In this document: in pieces, positions 56,327 through 64,000 of the stretch | How positions within the stretch are numbered: position 1 is the stretch's first letter | Layout of the letters: each line of letters opens with the position of its first letter | Source of the DNA: JBCAXA01 sp038749025 | Lineage (GTDB): Bacteria > Pseudomonadota > Gammaproteobacteria > Steroidobacterales > Woeseiaceae | Length of the DNA: 64,000 bases | Direction: 5' to 3' | Assembly: GCA_038749025.1 (NCBI GenBank) | Contig: JBCDIL010000008.1 | Span: forward strand, 62,001-126,000 | Made by a program: the position numbers and the translations under genes | Notes under the pieces: generated by a model | Told to the model about the DNA's origin: nothing | The model's database searches: none | The model's input: the letters and a program-made list of their open reading frames with translations, nothing else

Positions 56327-57433
56327 ATGACGCCCGGTTCCGACAAAACCGATCTGCTCGGCATGGACCGGGCGGCATTGACCGATTTCTTTGCTGGGCT
56401 TGGCGAGAAGCCCTTTCGGGCGCGTCAGCTGATGGCATGGGTCCACCAGCGCCGCGAACTCGACTTTGCGGCGATGACCGATATGTCGAAGGGCCTGCGC
56501 GATGCCTTGGCCGCGACGTGTCAGCTGACCCTGCCGACGGTTCGTAGCGAGCACCGATCGGATGACGGCACGGTTAAATGGTTATTGGCAGCTGGATCGC
56601 AGCAGGCGATCGAGACCGTTTTCATCCCTGAACCGGATCGCGGCACCCTTTGTATTTCCTCGCAGGTTGGCTGTGCACTCGATTGTGCGTTTTGCTCAAC
56701 GGCACAGCAGGGCTTTAACCGCAACCTGACGTCGGCGGAAATCGTCGCGCAAGTGCTCTGGGCCAACTCGGCATTGCCGGCGCGTTCGAACGGTACGCCG
56801 GCCGTTAGCAACGTCGTCTTAATGGGCATGGGCGAGCCGTTGGCCAACTACCGCGCTGTTGTCCCGGCGATCAAAGTGTTACTCGACGACCATGCGTATG
56901 GTTTATCTCGCCGCCGGATTACGCTGTCGACCTCTGGCCTCGTGCCGCAGATGCGAAAACTGGCTACCGAGTGCAATGTCTCGTTAGCGGTGTCACTGCA
57001 TGCGCCAAACGACGAGCTCCGCAATGAGCTGGTGCCGATCAACCGTATTCACCCGATCGCCGAACTGCTGGATGCATGCTGGTATTACACGTCGTGTCAC
57101 TCGAATCGACACATTACGTTCGAATACGTGATGTTGGACGGTATCAATGACGACCTGGCACTCGCGCGGGATTTAGCCAAACTGTTGCGTGACAAGCCGG
57201 CGAAACTCAACCTGATTCCGTTTAATCCGTTCCCGGGCACACAATTTACTTGCAGTTCAGGCAATCGGATTGCGGCGTTTCGCGACGCGCTTCGGGCTGA
57301 CGGTTGCATCGCGACAGTTCGCAAAACCCGTGGCGACGATATCGATGCTGCCTGCGGGCAATTGGCGGGGCGGGTTAACGATCGGGTCCGCACGCGTCTC
57401 GGCAGCAAGCAACAACGGTCGGTGGGGGCTTAA
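56327..57433 (+). CDS. rlmN: 23S rRNA/tRNA C2-methyladenosine methyltransferase RlmN
   Basis: This 368-residue radical SAM enzyme methylates C2 of A2503 in 23S rRNA and A37 in some tRNAs. The cluster motif CALDCAFC gives Cys116, Cys120 and Cys123. The N-terminal LSRKEL-like region, GMGEPLANY, and TVRKTRGDDIDAACGQL (mechanistic Cys near the end) are as expected. It is followed after three bases by pilW, whose ribosome site lies within the last codons of rlmN. Confidence 0.96.
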   Translation: MTPGSDKTDLLGMDRAALTDFFAGLGEKPFRARQLMAWVHQRRELDFAAMTDMSKGLRDALAATCQLTLPTVRSEHRSDDGTVKWLLAAGSQQAIETVFIPEPDRGTLCISSQVGCALDCAFCSTAQQGFNRNLTSAEIVAQVLWANSALPARSNGTPAVSNVVLMGMGEPLANYRAVVPAIKVLLDDHAYGLSRRRITLSTSGLVPQMRKLATECNVSLAVSLHAPNDELRNELVPINRIHPIAELLDACWYYTSCHSNRHITFEYVMLDGINDDLALARDLAKLLRDKPAKLNLIPFNPFPGTQFTCSSGNRIAAFRDALRADGCIATVRKTRGDDIDAACGQLAGRVNDRVRTRLGSKQQRSVGA

Positions 57434-57436
57434 GCT

Positions 57437-58201
57437 GTGCGATATCTACTACTAGCAATGCTACTGACGAGCACGCTCGCTGCGTGTGTAACGACGTCCG
57501 ACGTATCGAACGTTTCTAAGGGCTCGTCGAATGACGCCGCCGAGATCAACTACCAACTCGGCGCGCAATATTTGCGGCAAGGTAACCTCAAGCTCGCCCG
57601 GGAACGGTTGGAGCGCTCGATCGAGCAGAACCCCAATTTGCCCGGTTCGCACATCGCGCTGGCGCTTGTGCATGAGCAGACCGGCAATGTCGATCGCGCC
57701 AACGACGAGTATCGGCGGGCTCTTAAAGTCGCCCCCAGCAACCCGAATGCGCTTAACAGTTATGCGGTGTTTCTTTGCAAGCAACGTCGCTACGACGAAG
57801 GGCAGCGTTATTTTCTGCGCGCCGCCGAGGTGCCTGAGAATCTCGCGCCGGAAGTGGCCTACACCAATGCGGGCGTCTGCGCGCTAGAGACGCCGGACCC
57901 AGAGTCGGCCGAGCAGCATTTCCGGACGGCGCTGGTCCGCAACCCAGAGTTCGCTGACGCGTTACTGCAAATGGCTGCATTGTCATTGTCGCGGGACGAC
58001 GCTTTGCGCGCCCGTGCTTTTGTTGCGCGGTTTGAATCGGTCCACACGATGACGCCGGAATCATTGCTATTGGCTGTTCGTGTTGAACAAGCCGGTGGTG
58101 ATCGGCCGGCGATGCGTCGCTACGCAGAACGACTGCGCCGCAATTTCCCAGAGTCTCGGGAGGCTCGAGCGCTCACAAGTGTCATTAACAATGACGGATG
58201 A
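57437..58201 (+). CDS. pilW: Type IV pilus biogenesis/stability lipoprotein PilW (PilF)
   Basis: This 254-residue lipoprotein has a GTG start, a signal ending in LAAC with Cys17 as the lipidated residue, and then about six tetratricopeptide repeats (residues 35-235, for example GAQYLRQGNLKLARERLERS and HIALALVHEQTGNVDRANDEYRRAL). In Pseudomonas the protein PilF places the PilQ secretin in the outer membrane. The usual partner rodZ follows with an 11-base overlap. GGGGG precedes the start. Confidence 0.93.
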   Translation: MRYLLLAMLLTSTLAACVTTSDVSNVSKGSSNDAAEINYQLGAQYLRQGNLKLARERLERSIEQNPNLPGSHIALALVHEQTGNVDRANDEYRRALKVAPSNPNALNSYAVFLCKQRRYDEGQRYFLRAAEVPENLAPEVAYTNAGVCALETPDPESAEQHFRTALVRNPEFADALLQMAALSLSRDDALRARAFVARFESVHTMTPESLLLAVRVEQAGGDRPAMRRYAERLRRNFPESREARALTSVINNDG

Positions 58202-59069
58202 GAGCGGGGCGACCGAGACCCCTGACCCGTTAAGTCAGCTTCGTGAGCTGCGTGAAGCGGCTGGACGCGAGGTGGCCGGTCTCGCGCGTGAGCTGCACAT
58301 CGATGCGGCGTTGCTTGAGGCTCTCGAGCACGGCGAGTTCGAGCGACTGGGTGCCCCGGTCTATGTGAAAGGTCATCTCAAGCGCTATGCGCTGGCGATC
58401 GGTGCTGATCCGGTTACTTTGATTGCCGCTTACGATGAGCGCCACGGTGGCTCGGCACCGCCACCCGTCGTCGCGGCGAAATCGCAGCCCCGGTTTCAAG
58501 CGGCCGTCCCGCTGTGGATTTGGATCGCTACCGCGCTCGGCATTGTCTTGTTAGCGATCTTGGTCGCTTTCTTTTTGACGGGCAGCGACCCCGAAACGAC
58601 GCCGGTTGCAGCACCCGCAGCGCGCGTTGCCGAGTCGGGTAGCACGCCTATTTCAAGCGCCGTTACCGACGACGGTCGCCGGGTCGAACGGCTAACACTG
58701 CCGACACCCGCTTCCGGCGAAACAACCGCGCCGGCTCCGCAATCGGTCGCCGCAGAGCCCTCGCTAGCGCTCGCCACGCAGAGCGTGCCATCCGAACCGG
58801 TGACAAACACCAATCGGGCCGGGACGGTCCAGCTGGAGCTCAGTTACCGTGATCAATGCTGGACCGAGATCCGCGCCGGTGACGGATCAAGGTTGTTTTC
58901 CGGTATGGCGAATGCCGGCGAAGTGAAACGCTTGTCCGGAATCGCTCCTCTGACTGTCGTGCTCGGTAACCGTGCTGCTGTCGATGTCCGTGTCGATGGC
59001 ACCGATTTCGAGATTCCGGCGGGTGCCGTGCGTCGCCGCACAGCCCGGTTTACCGTACCCGCTCCGTAG
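58191..59069 (+). CDS. rodZ: Cytoskeleton-associated protein RodZ
   Basis: From ATG 58191 this 292-residue protein has a cytoplasmic helix-turn-helix domain (about residues 15-90, LRELREAAGREVAGLARELHID and LGAPVYVKGHLKRYA), a membrane helix (about 104-126, LWIWIATALGIVLLAILVAFFL), a low-complexity Thr/Ala linker and a periplasmic DUF4115 domain starting VQLELSYRDQCWTEI. RodZ links MreB to the cell wall machinery for rod shape. An upstream open frame at 58080 in pilW is not a true start. It is followed by hisS, not ispG. Confidence 0.95.
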   Translation: MTDESGATETPDPLSQLRELREAAGREVAGLARELHIDAALLEALEHGEFERLGAPVYVKGHLKRYALAIGADPVTLIAAYDERHGGSAPPPVVAAKSQPRFQAAVPLWIWIATALGIVLLAILVAFFLTGSDPETTPVAAPAARVAESGSTPISSAVTDDGRRVERLTLPTPASGETTAPAPQSVAAEPSLALATQSVPSEPVTNTNRAGTVQLELSYRDQCWTEIRAGDGSRLFSGMANAGEVKRLSGIAPLTVVLGNRAAVDVRVDGTDFEIPAGAVRRRTARFTVPAP

Positions 59070-59099
59070 TTCGTCGCGCGCCGACCGGAACCACTACCG

Positions 59100-60383
59100 A
59101 TGAGTAAAACCCTACGCGCTGTTCGCGGTATGAATGACGTCTTGATGGAAGAGACACCGCTGTGGCGGCACATCGAAGATACCGCGCGGCAAATACTCGA
59201 TACCTACCTGTATCGCGAGATTAAGCTCCCTATCCTCGAACAAACCGAGTTGTTTCGTCGTTCGATCGGTGAAGTGACCGACATTGTCGAGAAAGAGATG
59301 TACACCTTCGAAGACCGTAACGGTGAGAGCTTGACGCTGCGTCCAGAGGCAACCGCCGGTGTTGTAAGGGCGGCGATCAGCAACGGTCTTGTGCACAACC
59401 AGCGTCACAAAGTGTGGACGGTTGGCCCGATGTTCCGCCGCGAGAAGCCGCAGAAAGGCCGCTATCGACAGTTCCATCAGATAAACGTCGAAGCGATCGG
59501 CTATCAAGGCCCTGACGTCGACGTCGAGATGATCTTAATGTCGGCCCGTCTGTTTCGGGCGTTGGGCCTGCCGAGCATTCGGCTAGAGCTCAATACGCTC
59601 GGTACGGCAGCGGCACGGCAGCAATACCGACGTCGGTTGATCGACTACTTCGAGCGCTACCAGAGCGATTTGGACGACGAAGCGGCGCGCCGTCTGCATA
59701 GCAATCCGCTGCGGATTCTTGACAGCAAGAACCCCGCACTGGCCGATATCATTGCGGCGGCGCCGTCGTTGGAAGACGATCTCGACGTCGAGTCGCGGGC
59801 GCACTTCGAGACCTTGTGCGAGTTAGTGACAGCGGCAGGCATCGAATTTACCGTCAATCGGCGTCTTGTCCGTGGCCTCGACTATTACAGTCGGACCGTG
59901 TTCGAGTGGATAACCGATCAATTGGGCGCGCAAGGGGCCGTCCTGTCCGGCGGGCGTTACGACGGGCTCTACGAGCAGTTGGGCGGCAAGCCGGCCGCGG
60001 CGATCGGCTGGGCGGCAGGTGTCGAACGTTTAGTCGGTCTTTACGAGGCCTGCCATCGCGAAAAACTTGCGTTTCAGCCGCATCTCTATATCGTGGCCGT
60101 CGGCCAGCCGGCGCTTCGCGAGGCCATATTGCTGGCCGAGCGGCTGCGCGATGCGCTGCCTGGACTTAACGTTGACGTCAATTTTGACGGCGGCAGTTTC
60201 AAGTCACAGCTAAAACGCGCCGATAAAAGCGGCGCTCCTTGGGCTCTGATTATCGGCGAGGCCGAACTTCAGGCAGGCCAATTCGGTCTGAAGCCTTTGC
60301 GTAGCGACGCGGAGCAGCGATCGCACGATGAGAACAGCTTGCAACGTGTGCTCGGCCAAATGCTGGCCGATACCACGACGTAA
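59100..60383 (+). CDS. hisS: Histidyl-tRNA synthetase
   Basis: This 427-residue class II synthetase has RAVRGMNDVL at the N terminus, motif 2 with RPEATAGVVRAAI and FRREKPQKGRYRQFHQ, the histidine-specific motif LVRGLDYYSRTVFEW, and SGGRYDGLYEQLGG. The C-terminal domain binds the anticodon. Length is normal. It lies between rodZ and yfgM; in most Gammaproteobacteria ispG comes directly before it and is missing here. Its start codon ATG 59100 has ACCACTACCG upstream and no good ribosome site. Confidence 0.97.
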   Translation: MSKTLRAVRGMNDVLMEETPLWRHIEDTARQILDTYLYREIKLPILEQTELFRRSIGEVTDIVEKEMYTFEDRNGESLTLRPEATAGVVRAAISNGLVHNQRHKVWTVGPMFRREKPQKGRYRQFHQINVEAIGYQGPDVDVEMILMSARLFRALGLPSIRLELNTLGTAAARQQYRRRLIDYFERYQSDLDDEAARRLHSNPLRILDSKNPALADIIAAAPSLEDDLDVESRAHFETLCELVTAAGIEFTVNRRLVRGLDYYSRTVFEWITDQLGAQGAVLSGGRYDGLYEQLGGKPAAAIGWAAGVERLVGLYEACHREKLAFQPHLYIVAVGQPALREAILLAERLRDALPGLNVDVNFDGGSFKSQLKRADKSGAPWALIIGEAELQAGQFGLKPLRSDAEQRSHDENSLQRVLGQMLADTTT

Positions 60384-60397
60384 CAGGTGAGAATGAA

Positions 60398-61138
60398 GTG
60401 AACGACTACGCGACTGAAGAAGAACAAGTCGAAGAGCTCCAACGTCTTTGGGGCGAATACGGCAACTACATCATCGCCGGGATCGTACTCGGTATCGCAG
60501 CGCTGATCGGTTGGAACCGGTGGAGCGCGGCCCAACAGGCGAATGCGGAAGAGGCCTCGGATTTGTACCGAGTCGTCCTTGAAAGTGTCCGCGACGGTGA
60601 GCGAGATGCGGCGGTGGCGGCACTCGAGGCGTTACAGGTCGATCACGCGGGCAGTACGGTCGCCGAGCAAGCCTGGCTCGCGGAAGCCAAGTTGCACATG
60701 GATGCCGGTGACGCGGATGCTGCGGTCAGTGCTTTGAATCGCGTATTGGACTCGTCGTTGCACACCGACATCAAAACCATTGCTCGGCTACGCTTGGCCC
60801 AGATTCATCAGTATGCCGGCCAAGCGGATGACGCCTATGCGGTCTTGCAGCCGGTTACCAGCGGCTACCAGCGGGCTCGCGTCGATGCGATGCTCGGCGA
60901 TATTGAATTGGATCGTGGCAATGTCGAGGCGGCTCGCGTCGCGTATGAAGCGGCGTTGGCTGCGCCGCCTGGTGAGTCTGGTATTGATGCCAATTTTGTT
61001 CGATTGAAATTGGCCGCTTTGCCGCCGCCAACCACGAGTGACGCGGACGCCAGTGCCGCTCCGCCAGTGACGGAGGAAGCCGGCAACGTCACCGCGACCA
61101 CCGACGAGGCGGTCACGGAGGAGCCCGCGCAGCCGTGA
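60398..61138 (+). CDS. yfgM: YfgM family protein, ancillary SecYEG subunit
   Basis: This 246-residue protein has a short cytoplasmic N terminus (NDYATEEEQVEELQRLWGEYG), one membrane helix (about 24-40, YIIAGIVLGIAALIGWN) and a periplasmic TPR-like domain (residues 50-205) with repeats such as DAGDADAAVSALNRVLDSS. The acidic Pro/Thr/Glu-rich tail is poorly conserved. The family acts beside PpiD at SecYEG. GTG 60398 has AGGTGAG upstream. Its stop overlaps the bamB start by one base (TGATG). Confidence 0.9.
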   Translation: MNDYATEEEQVEELQRLWGEYGNYIIAGIVLGIAALIGWNRWSAAQQANAEEASDLYRVVLESVRDGERDAAVAALEALQVDHAGSTVAEQAWLAEAKLHMDAGDADAAVSALNRVLDSSLHTDIKTIARLRLAQIHQYAGQADDAYAVLQPVTSGYQRARVDAMLGDIELDRGNVEAARVAYEAALAAPPGESGIDANFVRLKLAALPPPTTSDADASAAPPVTEEAGNVTATTDEAVTEEPAQP

Positions 61139-62307
61139 TGCGCCGGGCAATCGTAACGCTCGCCGCGCTGTCGGTCAGTTCCCTACTAAGTGGCTGCGGT
61201 ATTTTTGGCGGCGGCGATGACGACGAAGCGCTGCAGCCCGCCGAGTTGCTGGATGTCGACGAAACGTTACGCGTGCGTAAGCGTTGGTCGACCAAGGTTG
61301 GCGATGACGCCAATGATCTTCGGCTTGGGCTTTCGCCGGTGTCCGACACCATCCGCGCCTACGCGGCGAGTCGCAACGGCCTGGTCCACGGCTTAGAGAT
61401 CGATACGGGCCGTAAGCTCTGGACGGCCCGGCTGGACATTTTGCTCAGCGCCGGCCCCACTGTTGCCGATGGTCGCGTAATCGTTGCCGGGCTCGACGGT
61501 GACGTTGTGGCTATCGACGCTGGCGATGGCAAGGTGTTGTGGCAACGTAATATCGCGGCCGAGATACTTGCGCCACCCGCCGTTGGCGGTGAGCGAGTCG
61601 TCTTGCGTTCGGCTGACGGGCGCCTGATCGCACTCGATGCCAGTACCGGTGACGAGAAGTGGGTCATCGAAGAAGAAGTGCCCGACCTCAGCTTGCGCGG
61701 TACGGCTAGCCCAACGCTCGCGGCGAACCTGGTTGTTTGTGGCTTTGACAACGGCCGGCTGATGGGGGTTGAGCTGCTGAGTGGTGAGGTGGTTTGGGAT
61801 CAGATCATCACCCCGCCGACCGGTCGGTCCGATCTGGAACGACTGGTCGATCTCGATGGCCGTTCGATAGCGGTCGGTCGGGAGCTTTACATCACCGGAT
61901 TTCAAGGGCAGGTGGGGTCGCTCCTGCTCGATTCTGGGCAGTTGCTGTGGACCCGCGAGTTGTCGAGTTACCACGGCCCCGGTGTCGACTGGAACATGGT
62001 GTTTGTGAGTGCCGATGGCGGCGATGTTGTCGCGCTATCGCGCGCCAATGGCGTTGAGCAATGGCGCAACCGCGAACTCACTCGGCGCGAACTGACCGCG
62101 CCGACGCCGTTCGGCAACGCCATCGCCGTTGGCGATTTGGAAGGGTATTTGCATTTTCTCGATGCCCAAACCGGCGCTGTGATTGCTCGGCGGCGCGTCG
62201 ATGGTGCGCGTATTAGTACGGCGCCGCACGCACAGGGTGATCTATTGTTGGTGCAGGCCGATTCCGGTGTTGTGGCTGCTTACGAAGTCGCCGTCCAGGA
62301 TCGCTGA
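61138..62307 (+). CDS. bamB: Outer membrane protein assembly factor BamB
   Basis: This 389-residue lipoprotein has a signal with lipobox LLSGC (Cys20) and then an eight-bladed PQQ-type propeller. Blade signatures are GLEIDTGRKLWTARLD, VVAIDAGDGKVLWQRN and LIALDASTGDEKWVIE. It is part of the BAM complex that inserts outer membrane proteins. ATG 61138 is preferred to GTG 61135. The gene order hisS-yfgM-bamB-der is conserved. The next gene der begins 85 bases later. Confidence 0.95.
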   Translation: MRRAIVTLAALSVSSLLSGCGIFGGGDDDEALQPAELLDVDETLRVRKRWSTKVGDDANDLRLGLSPVSDTIRAYAASRNGLVHGLEIDTGRKLWTARLDILLSAGPTVADGRVIVAGLDGDVVAIDAGDGKVLWQRNIAAEILAPPAVGGERVVLRSADGRLIALDASTGDEKWVIEEEVPDLSLRGTASPTLAANLVVCGFDNGRLMGVELLSGEVVWDQIITPPTGRSDLERLVDLDGRSIAVGRELYITGFQGQVGSLLLDSGQLLWTRELSSYHGPGVDWNMVFVSADGGDVVALSRANGVEQWRNRELTRRELTAPTPFGNAIAVGDLEGYLHFLDAQTGAVIARRRVDGARISTAPHAQGDLLLVQADSGVVAAYEVAVQDR

Positions 62308-62392
62308 TCAGGATGGCTTGGCGGCCCGCGTATCGGCAGCGCTCGCGCGGGCGTGCGTTGTCGGTCGCCGCTCTTTCGACGGCACGTAGCTA

Positions 62393-63778
62393 ATGTTGCC
62401 TGTCGTTGCGATTGTCGGCCGACCGAACGTCGGCAAGTCAACGCTCTTTAATCGGCTAACCCGAACCCGCGATGCGCTAGTTGCCGACTACCCTGGCCTA
62501 ACCCGTGATCGACAATACGGTTTCGGCAAGGTTGGCCCCGTTCCGTACTTGGTGGTCGATACCGGCGGTCTATCGGGCGAGCGCGACGGTGTCGCTCAGC
62601 TAATGGCTGAGCAAGTCGAACGGGCCGTAGCCGAGGCAGACGTCGCGCTGCTATTGGTTGATGGGCGCGCGGGACTGAGTGGCGCCGACACCGAGATTGC
62701 CTCGTGGTTACGTCGTCTTGGCGTCGCCGTGAGGCTCGTCGTCAATAAGGCGGAAGGCCTAGATGCCGATTTGATCGGCAGTGATTTTTACTCGCTGGGT
62801 CTCGGTGAGCCGGCCGTCGTTTCCGCGGCCCATGGTGATCGGGTCAGTGCGTTGATGGACGTTGTCCTCGAGCGGTGGTTAGACGCCGCCGAGGCACCGA
62901 ATGATGCAAATACCGGTATAACGATCGCGATCGCCGGGCGGCCCAACGTTGGCAAATCGACGCTGACCAATCGCATCGTTGGCGAGGAGCGCGTCGTCGC
63001 GTTCGATCAACCGGGAACGACGCGCGATAGCATTACCGTCCCGTTCGAGCGCGATGGGACGCCGTACACGCTTATCGACACTGCCGGTGTGCGGCGCCGG
63101 GCTCGAGTGAACGAAGCGATCGAGAAGTTCTCGATTATCAAAGCACTGCAAGCGATCGATCGCTGCGACGTCGTCATAGCCGTGCTGGACGCCCAAGAGG
63201 GCGTCACCGAACAGGATGTTTCGTTACTGGGACTGATCGTTGAGCGCGGTCGCGCGTTAGTGGTGGCCATCAACAAGTGGGACGGGCTGAGTACCGGTGA
63301 GCGCCGCCATATTCAAAAAGAGCTGGTGCGTCGACTGCCGTTTCTCGATTTCGCTCGTCGCCATACGATTTCGGCATTACACGGCACTGGGGTCGGCGAT
63401 TTGTTTGCCGACGTTGAGCGCGCCCATCGGGCGGCGACGGTCGATCTGGCCTCTTCGCGACTGACCGCAGCGTTGGAGGCAGCGCTTGAAGCGCACCCAC
63501 CACCCCTTGTTCGGCGACGTCGTATCCGGCTTCGCTATGCGCACCAAGGCGGTCGAAATCCGCCGGTCATTGTCATTCACGGTACACAGGCAGAGCGCGT
63601 ACCCGATACCTACCGACGCTACCTAATCAATCACTTTAGGAAAACGTTTAGGCTTATTGGAACACCAATTCGGTTGAAATTTCGCAGTGGTGACAATCCG
63701 TTCGCTGGGCGCCGCAACACATTGACACCGCGCCAGCAGCGCAAGCGCCAGCGGCTAATGAAGAAGGTCAGGAAATGA
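62393..63778 (+). CDS. der: Ribosome biogenesis GTPase Der
   Basis: This 461-residue protein has two tandem GTPase domains. P-loops are GRPNVGKSTLFNRL (about residues 9-22) and GRPNVGKSTLTNRI (about 183-196); G3 motifs are DTGGLSG and DTAGVRR, and G4 is NKAE and NKWD. A KH-like domain follows and ends in a basic tail (TPRQQRKRQRLMKKVRK). Der is needed for 50S subunit maturation. The start at ATG 62393 gives the family N terminus. A DUF937 gene follows 72 bases later. Confidence 0.97.
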   Translation: MLPVVAIVGRPNVGKSTLFNRLTRTRDALVADYPGLTRDRQYGFGKVGPVPYLVVDTGGLSGERDGVAQLMAEQVERAVAEADVALLLVDGRAGLSGADTEIASWLRRLGVAVRLVVNKAEGLDADLIGSDFYSLGLGEPAVVSAAHGDRVSALMDVVLERWLDAAEAPNDANTGITIAIAGRPNVGKSTLTNRIVGEERVVAFDQPGTTRDSITVPFERDGTPYTLIDTAGVRRRARVNEAIEKFSIIKALQAIDRCDVVIAVLDAQEGVTEQDVSLLGLIVERGRALVVAINKWDGLSTGERRHIQKELVRRLPFLDFARRHTISALHGTGVGDLFADVERAHRAATVDLASSRLTAALEAALEAHPPPLVRRRRIRLRYAHQGGRNPPVIVIHGTQAERVPDTYRRYLINHFRKTFRLIGTPIRLKFRSGDNPFAGRRNTLTPRQQRKRQRLMKKVRK

Positions 63779-63850
63779 CCGATGGCGATGGTATCCTGCT
63801 GGCAGCCGTCCGACGGGGGCGTCGCAACACAAAAATAGGGAGACGGAACG

Positions 63851-64000
63851 ATGAGCATTCTTGAGACGATTTTAAAGGCCAACAATGGGGATCTGGTGCG
63901 CCAAGTCGCCGGTTCGCTCGACCTTAAACCGCAGGATGCCGGTGCTGCTATTGCGAAGTTATTGCCGGCACTGACCGGTGGGATAAAGCAAAACGCCGCG
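63851..64000 (+). CDS. DUF937 domain protein, N-terminal part (3' end outside window)
   Basis: An ATG at 63851 with GGGAGACGG upstream opens a frame that runs to the window end (50 residues). The sequence MSILETILKANNGDL, with QVAGSLDLKPQDAGAAIAKLLPALTGGI after it, matches the N terminus of DUF937 (YidB-like) proteins, which begin with the same helical repeat. The family is cytoplasmic and of unknown function. No more can be said because the rest is missing. Confidence 0.75.
   Translation, partial: MSILETILKANNGDLVRQVAGSLDLKPQDAGAAIAKLLPALTGGIKQNAA

Noticed and set aside
1..64000. CRISPR arrays, insertion sequences, prophage or integron structures
   Set aside because: No regularly spaced repeats, transposase genes, phage structural genes or integron-type recombinase were seen on either strand.

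Overview
The window is a gene-dense, GC-rich bacterial chromosome segment. It holds about 72 protein genes and one tRNA, and no gap between genes exceeds about 235 bases. Several gene orders are typical of Gammaproteobacteria: xerD-dsbC, queA-tgt-yajC-secD-secF, suhB divergent from trmJ-iscS-iscA, and ndk-rlmN-pilW-rodZ-hisS-yfgM-bamB-der. PilW, RodZ, BamB and lipobox proteins indicate a Gram-negative cell with an outer membrane and probably type IV pili. Many acyl-CoA enzymes, a 1604-residue NAD-dependent glutamate dehydrogenase and ETF-ubiquinone oxidoreductase suggest an aerobic heterotroph growing on fatty acids, steroid-like substrates and amino acids. I cannot name the genus.

Layout. 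1-7600: end of typA, an MFS transporter, an SCP2 protein, a hotdog thioesterase, thioredoxin, an 821-residue pseudo-receiver/TonB fusion, and thrS. 7600-13400: a Zur-like regulator, glnS, a lipoprotein, then a MOSC/cupin/GNAT/methyltransferase run and a second cupin. 13370-16540: a SAM hydrolase and a pair of acyl-CoA dehydrogenases that look like the two subunits of a heteromeric enzyme. 16690-21450: molybdenum cofactor genes moaA, moaC, mobA, moaD, moaE with a coupled alpha/beta hydrolase, and a MocA-like transferase nearby. 21440-29150: a nuclease-fold protein, nitrilase, acyl-CoA ligase, SDR, TesB and an MFS protein. 29150-37800: gamma carbonic anhydrase, gpmA, a NYN-domain protein, the giant glutamate dehydrogenase, MarR and ZapE. 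37900-44450: ETF-QO, thiolase, PlsC, XerD, DsbC, ferredoxin and NUDIX. 44520-46840: tRNA-Leu(CAA) divergent from an ECF sigma / putative anti-sigma / PDZ operon. 46870-64000: tRNA modification and Sec genes, Fe-S genes, then the ndk-to-der cluster and the start of a DUF937 gene.

There is no prophage, insertion sequence, CRISPR array or obvious genomic island, so most of the window is core genome. The best candidates for unusual biology are the receiver-receiver-membrane-TPR-TonB fusion with its hairpin-containing leader (2985-5536), the sigma/anti-sigma/PDZ operon with a possible target promoter at 9882, the alpha/beta hydrolase with His at the nucleophile elbow coupled to moaE, the unknown protein between iscS and iscA, and a CRP-like site placed at about -41.5 of a predicted xerD promoter. 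All regulatory calls are by eye.
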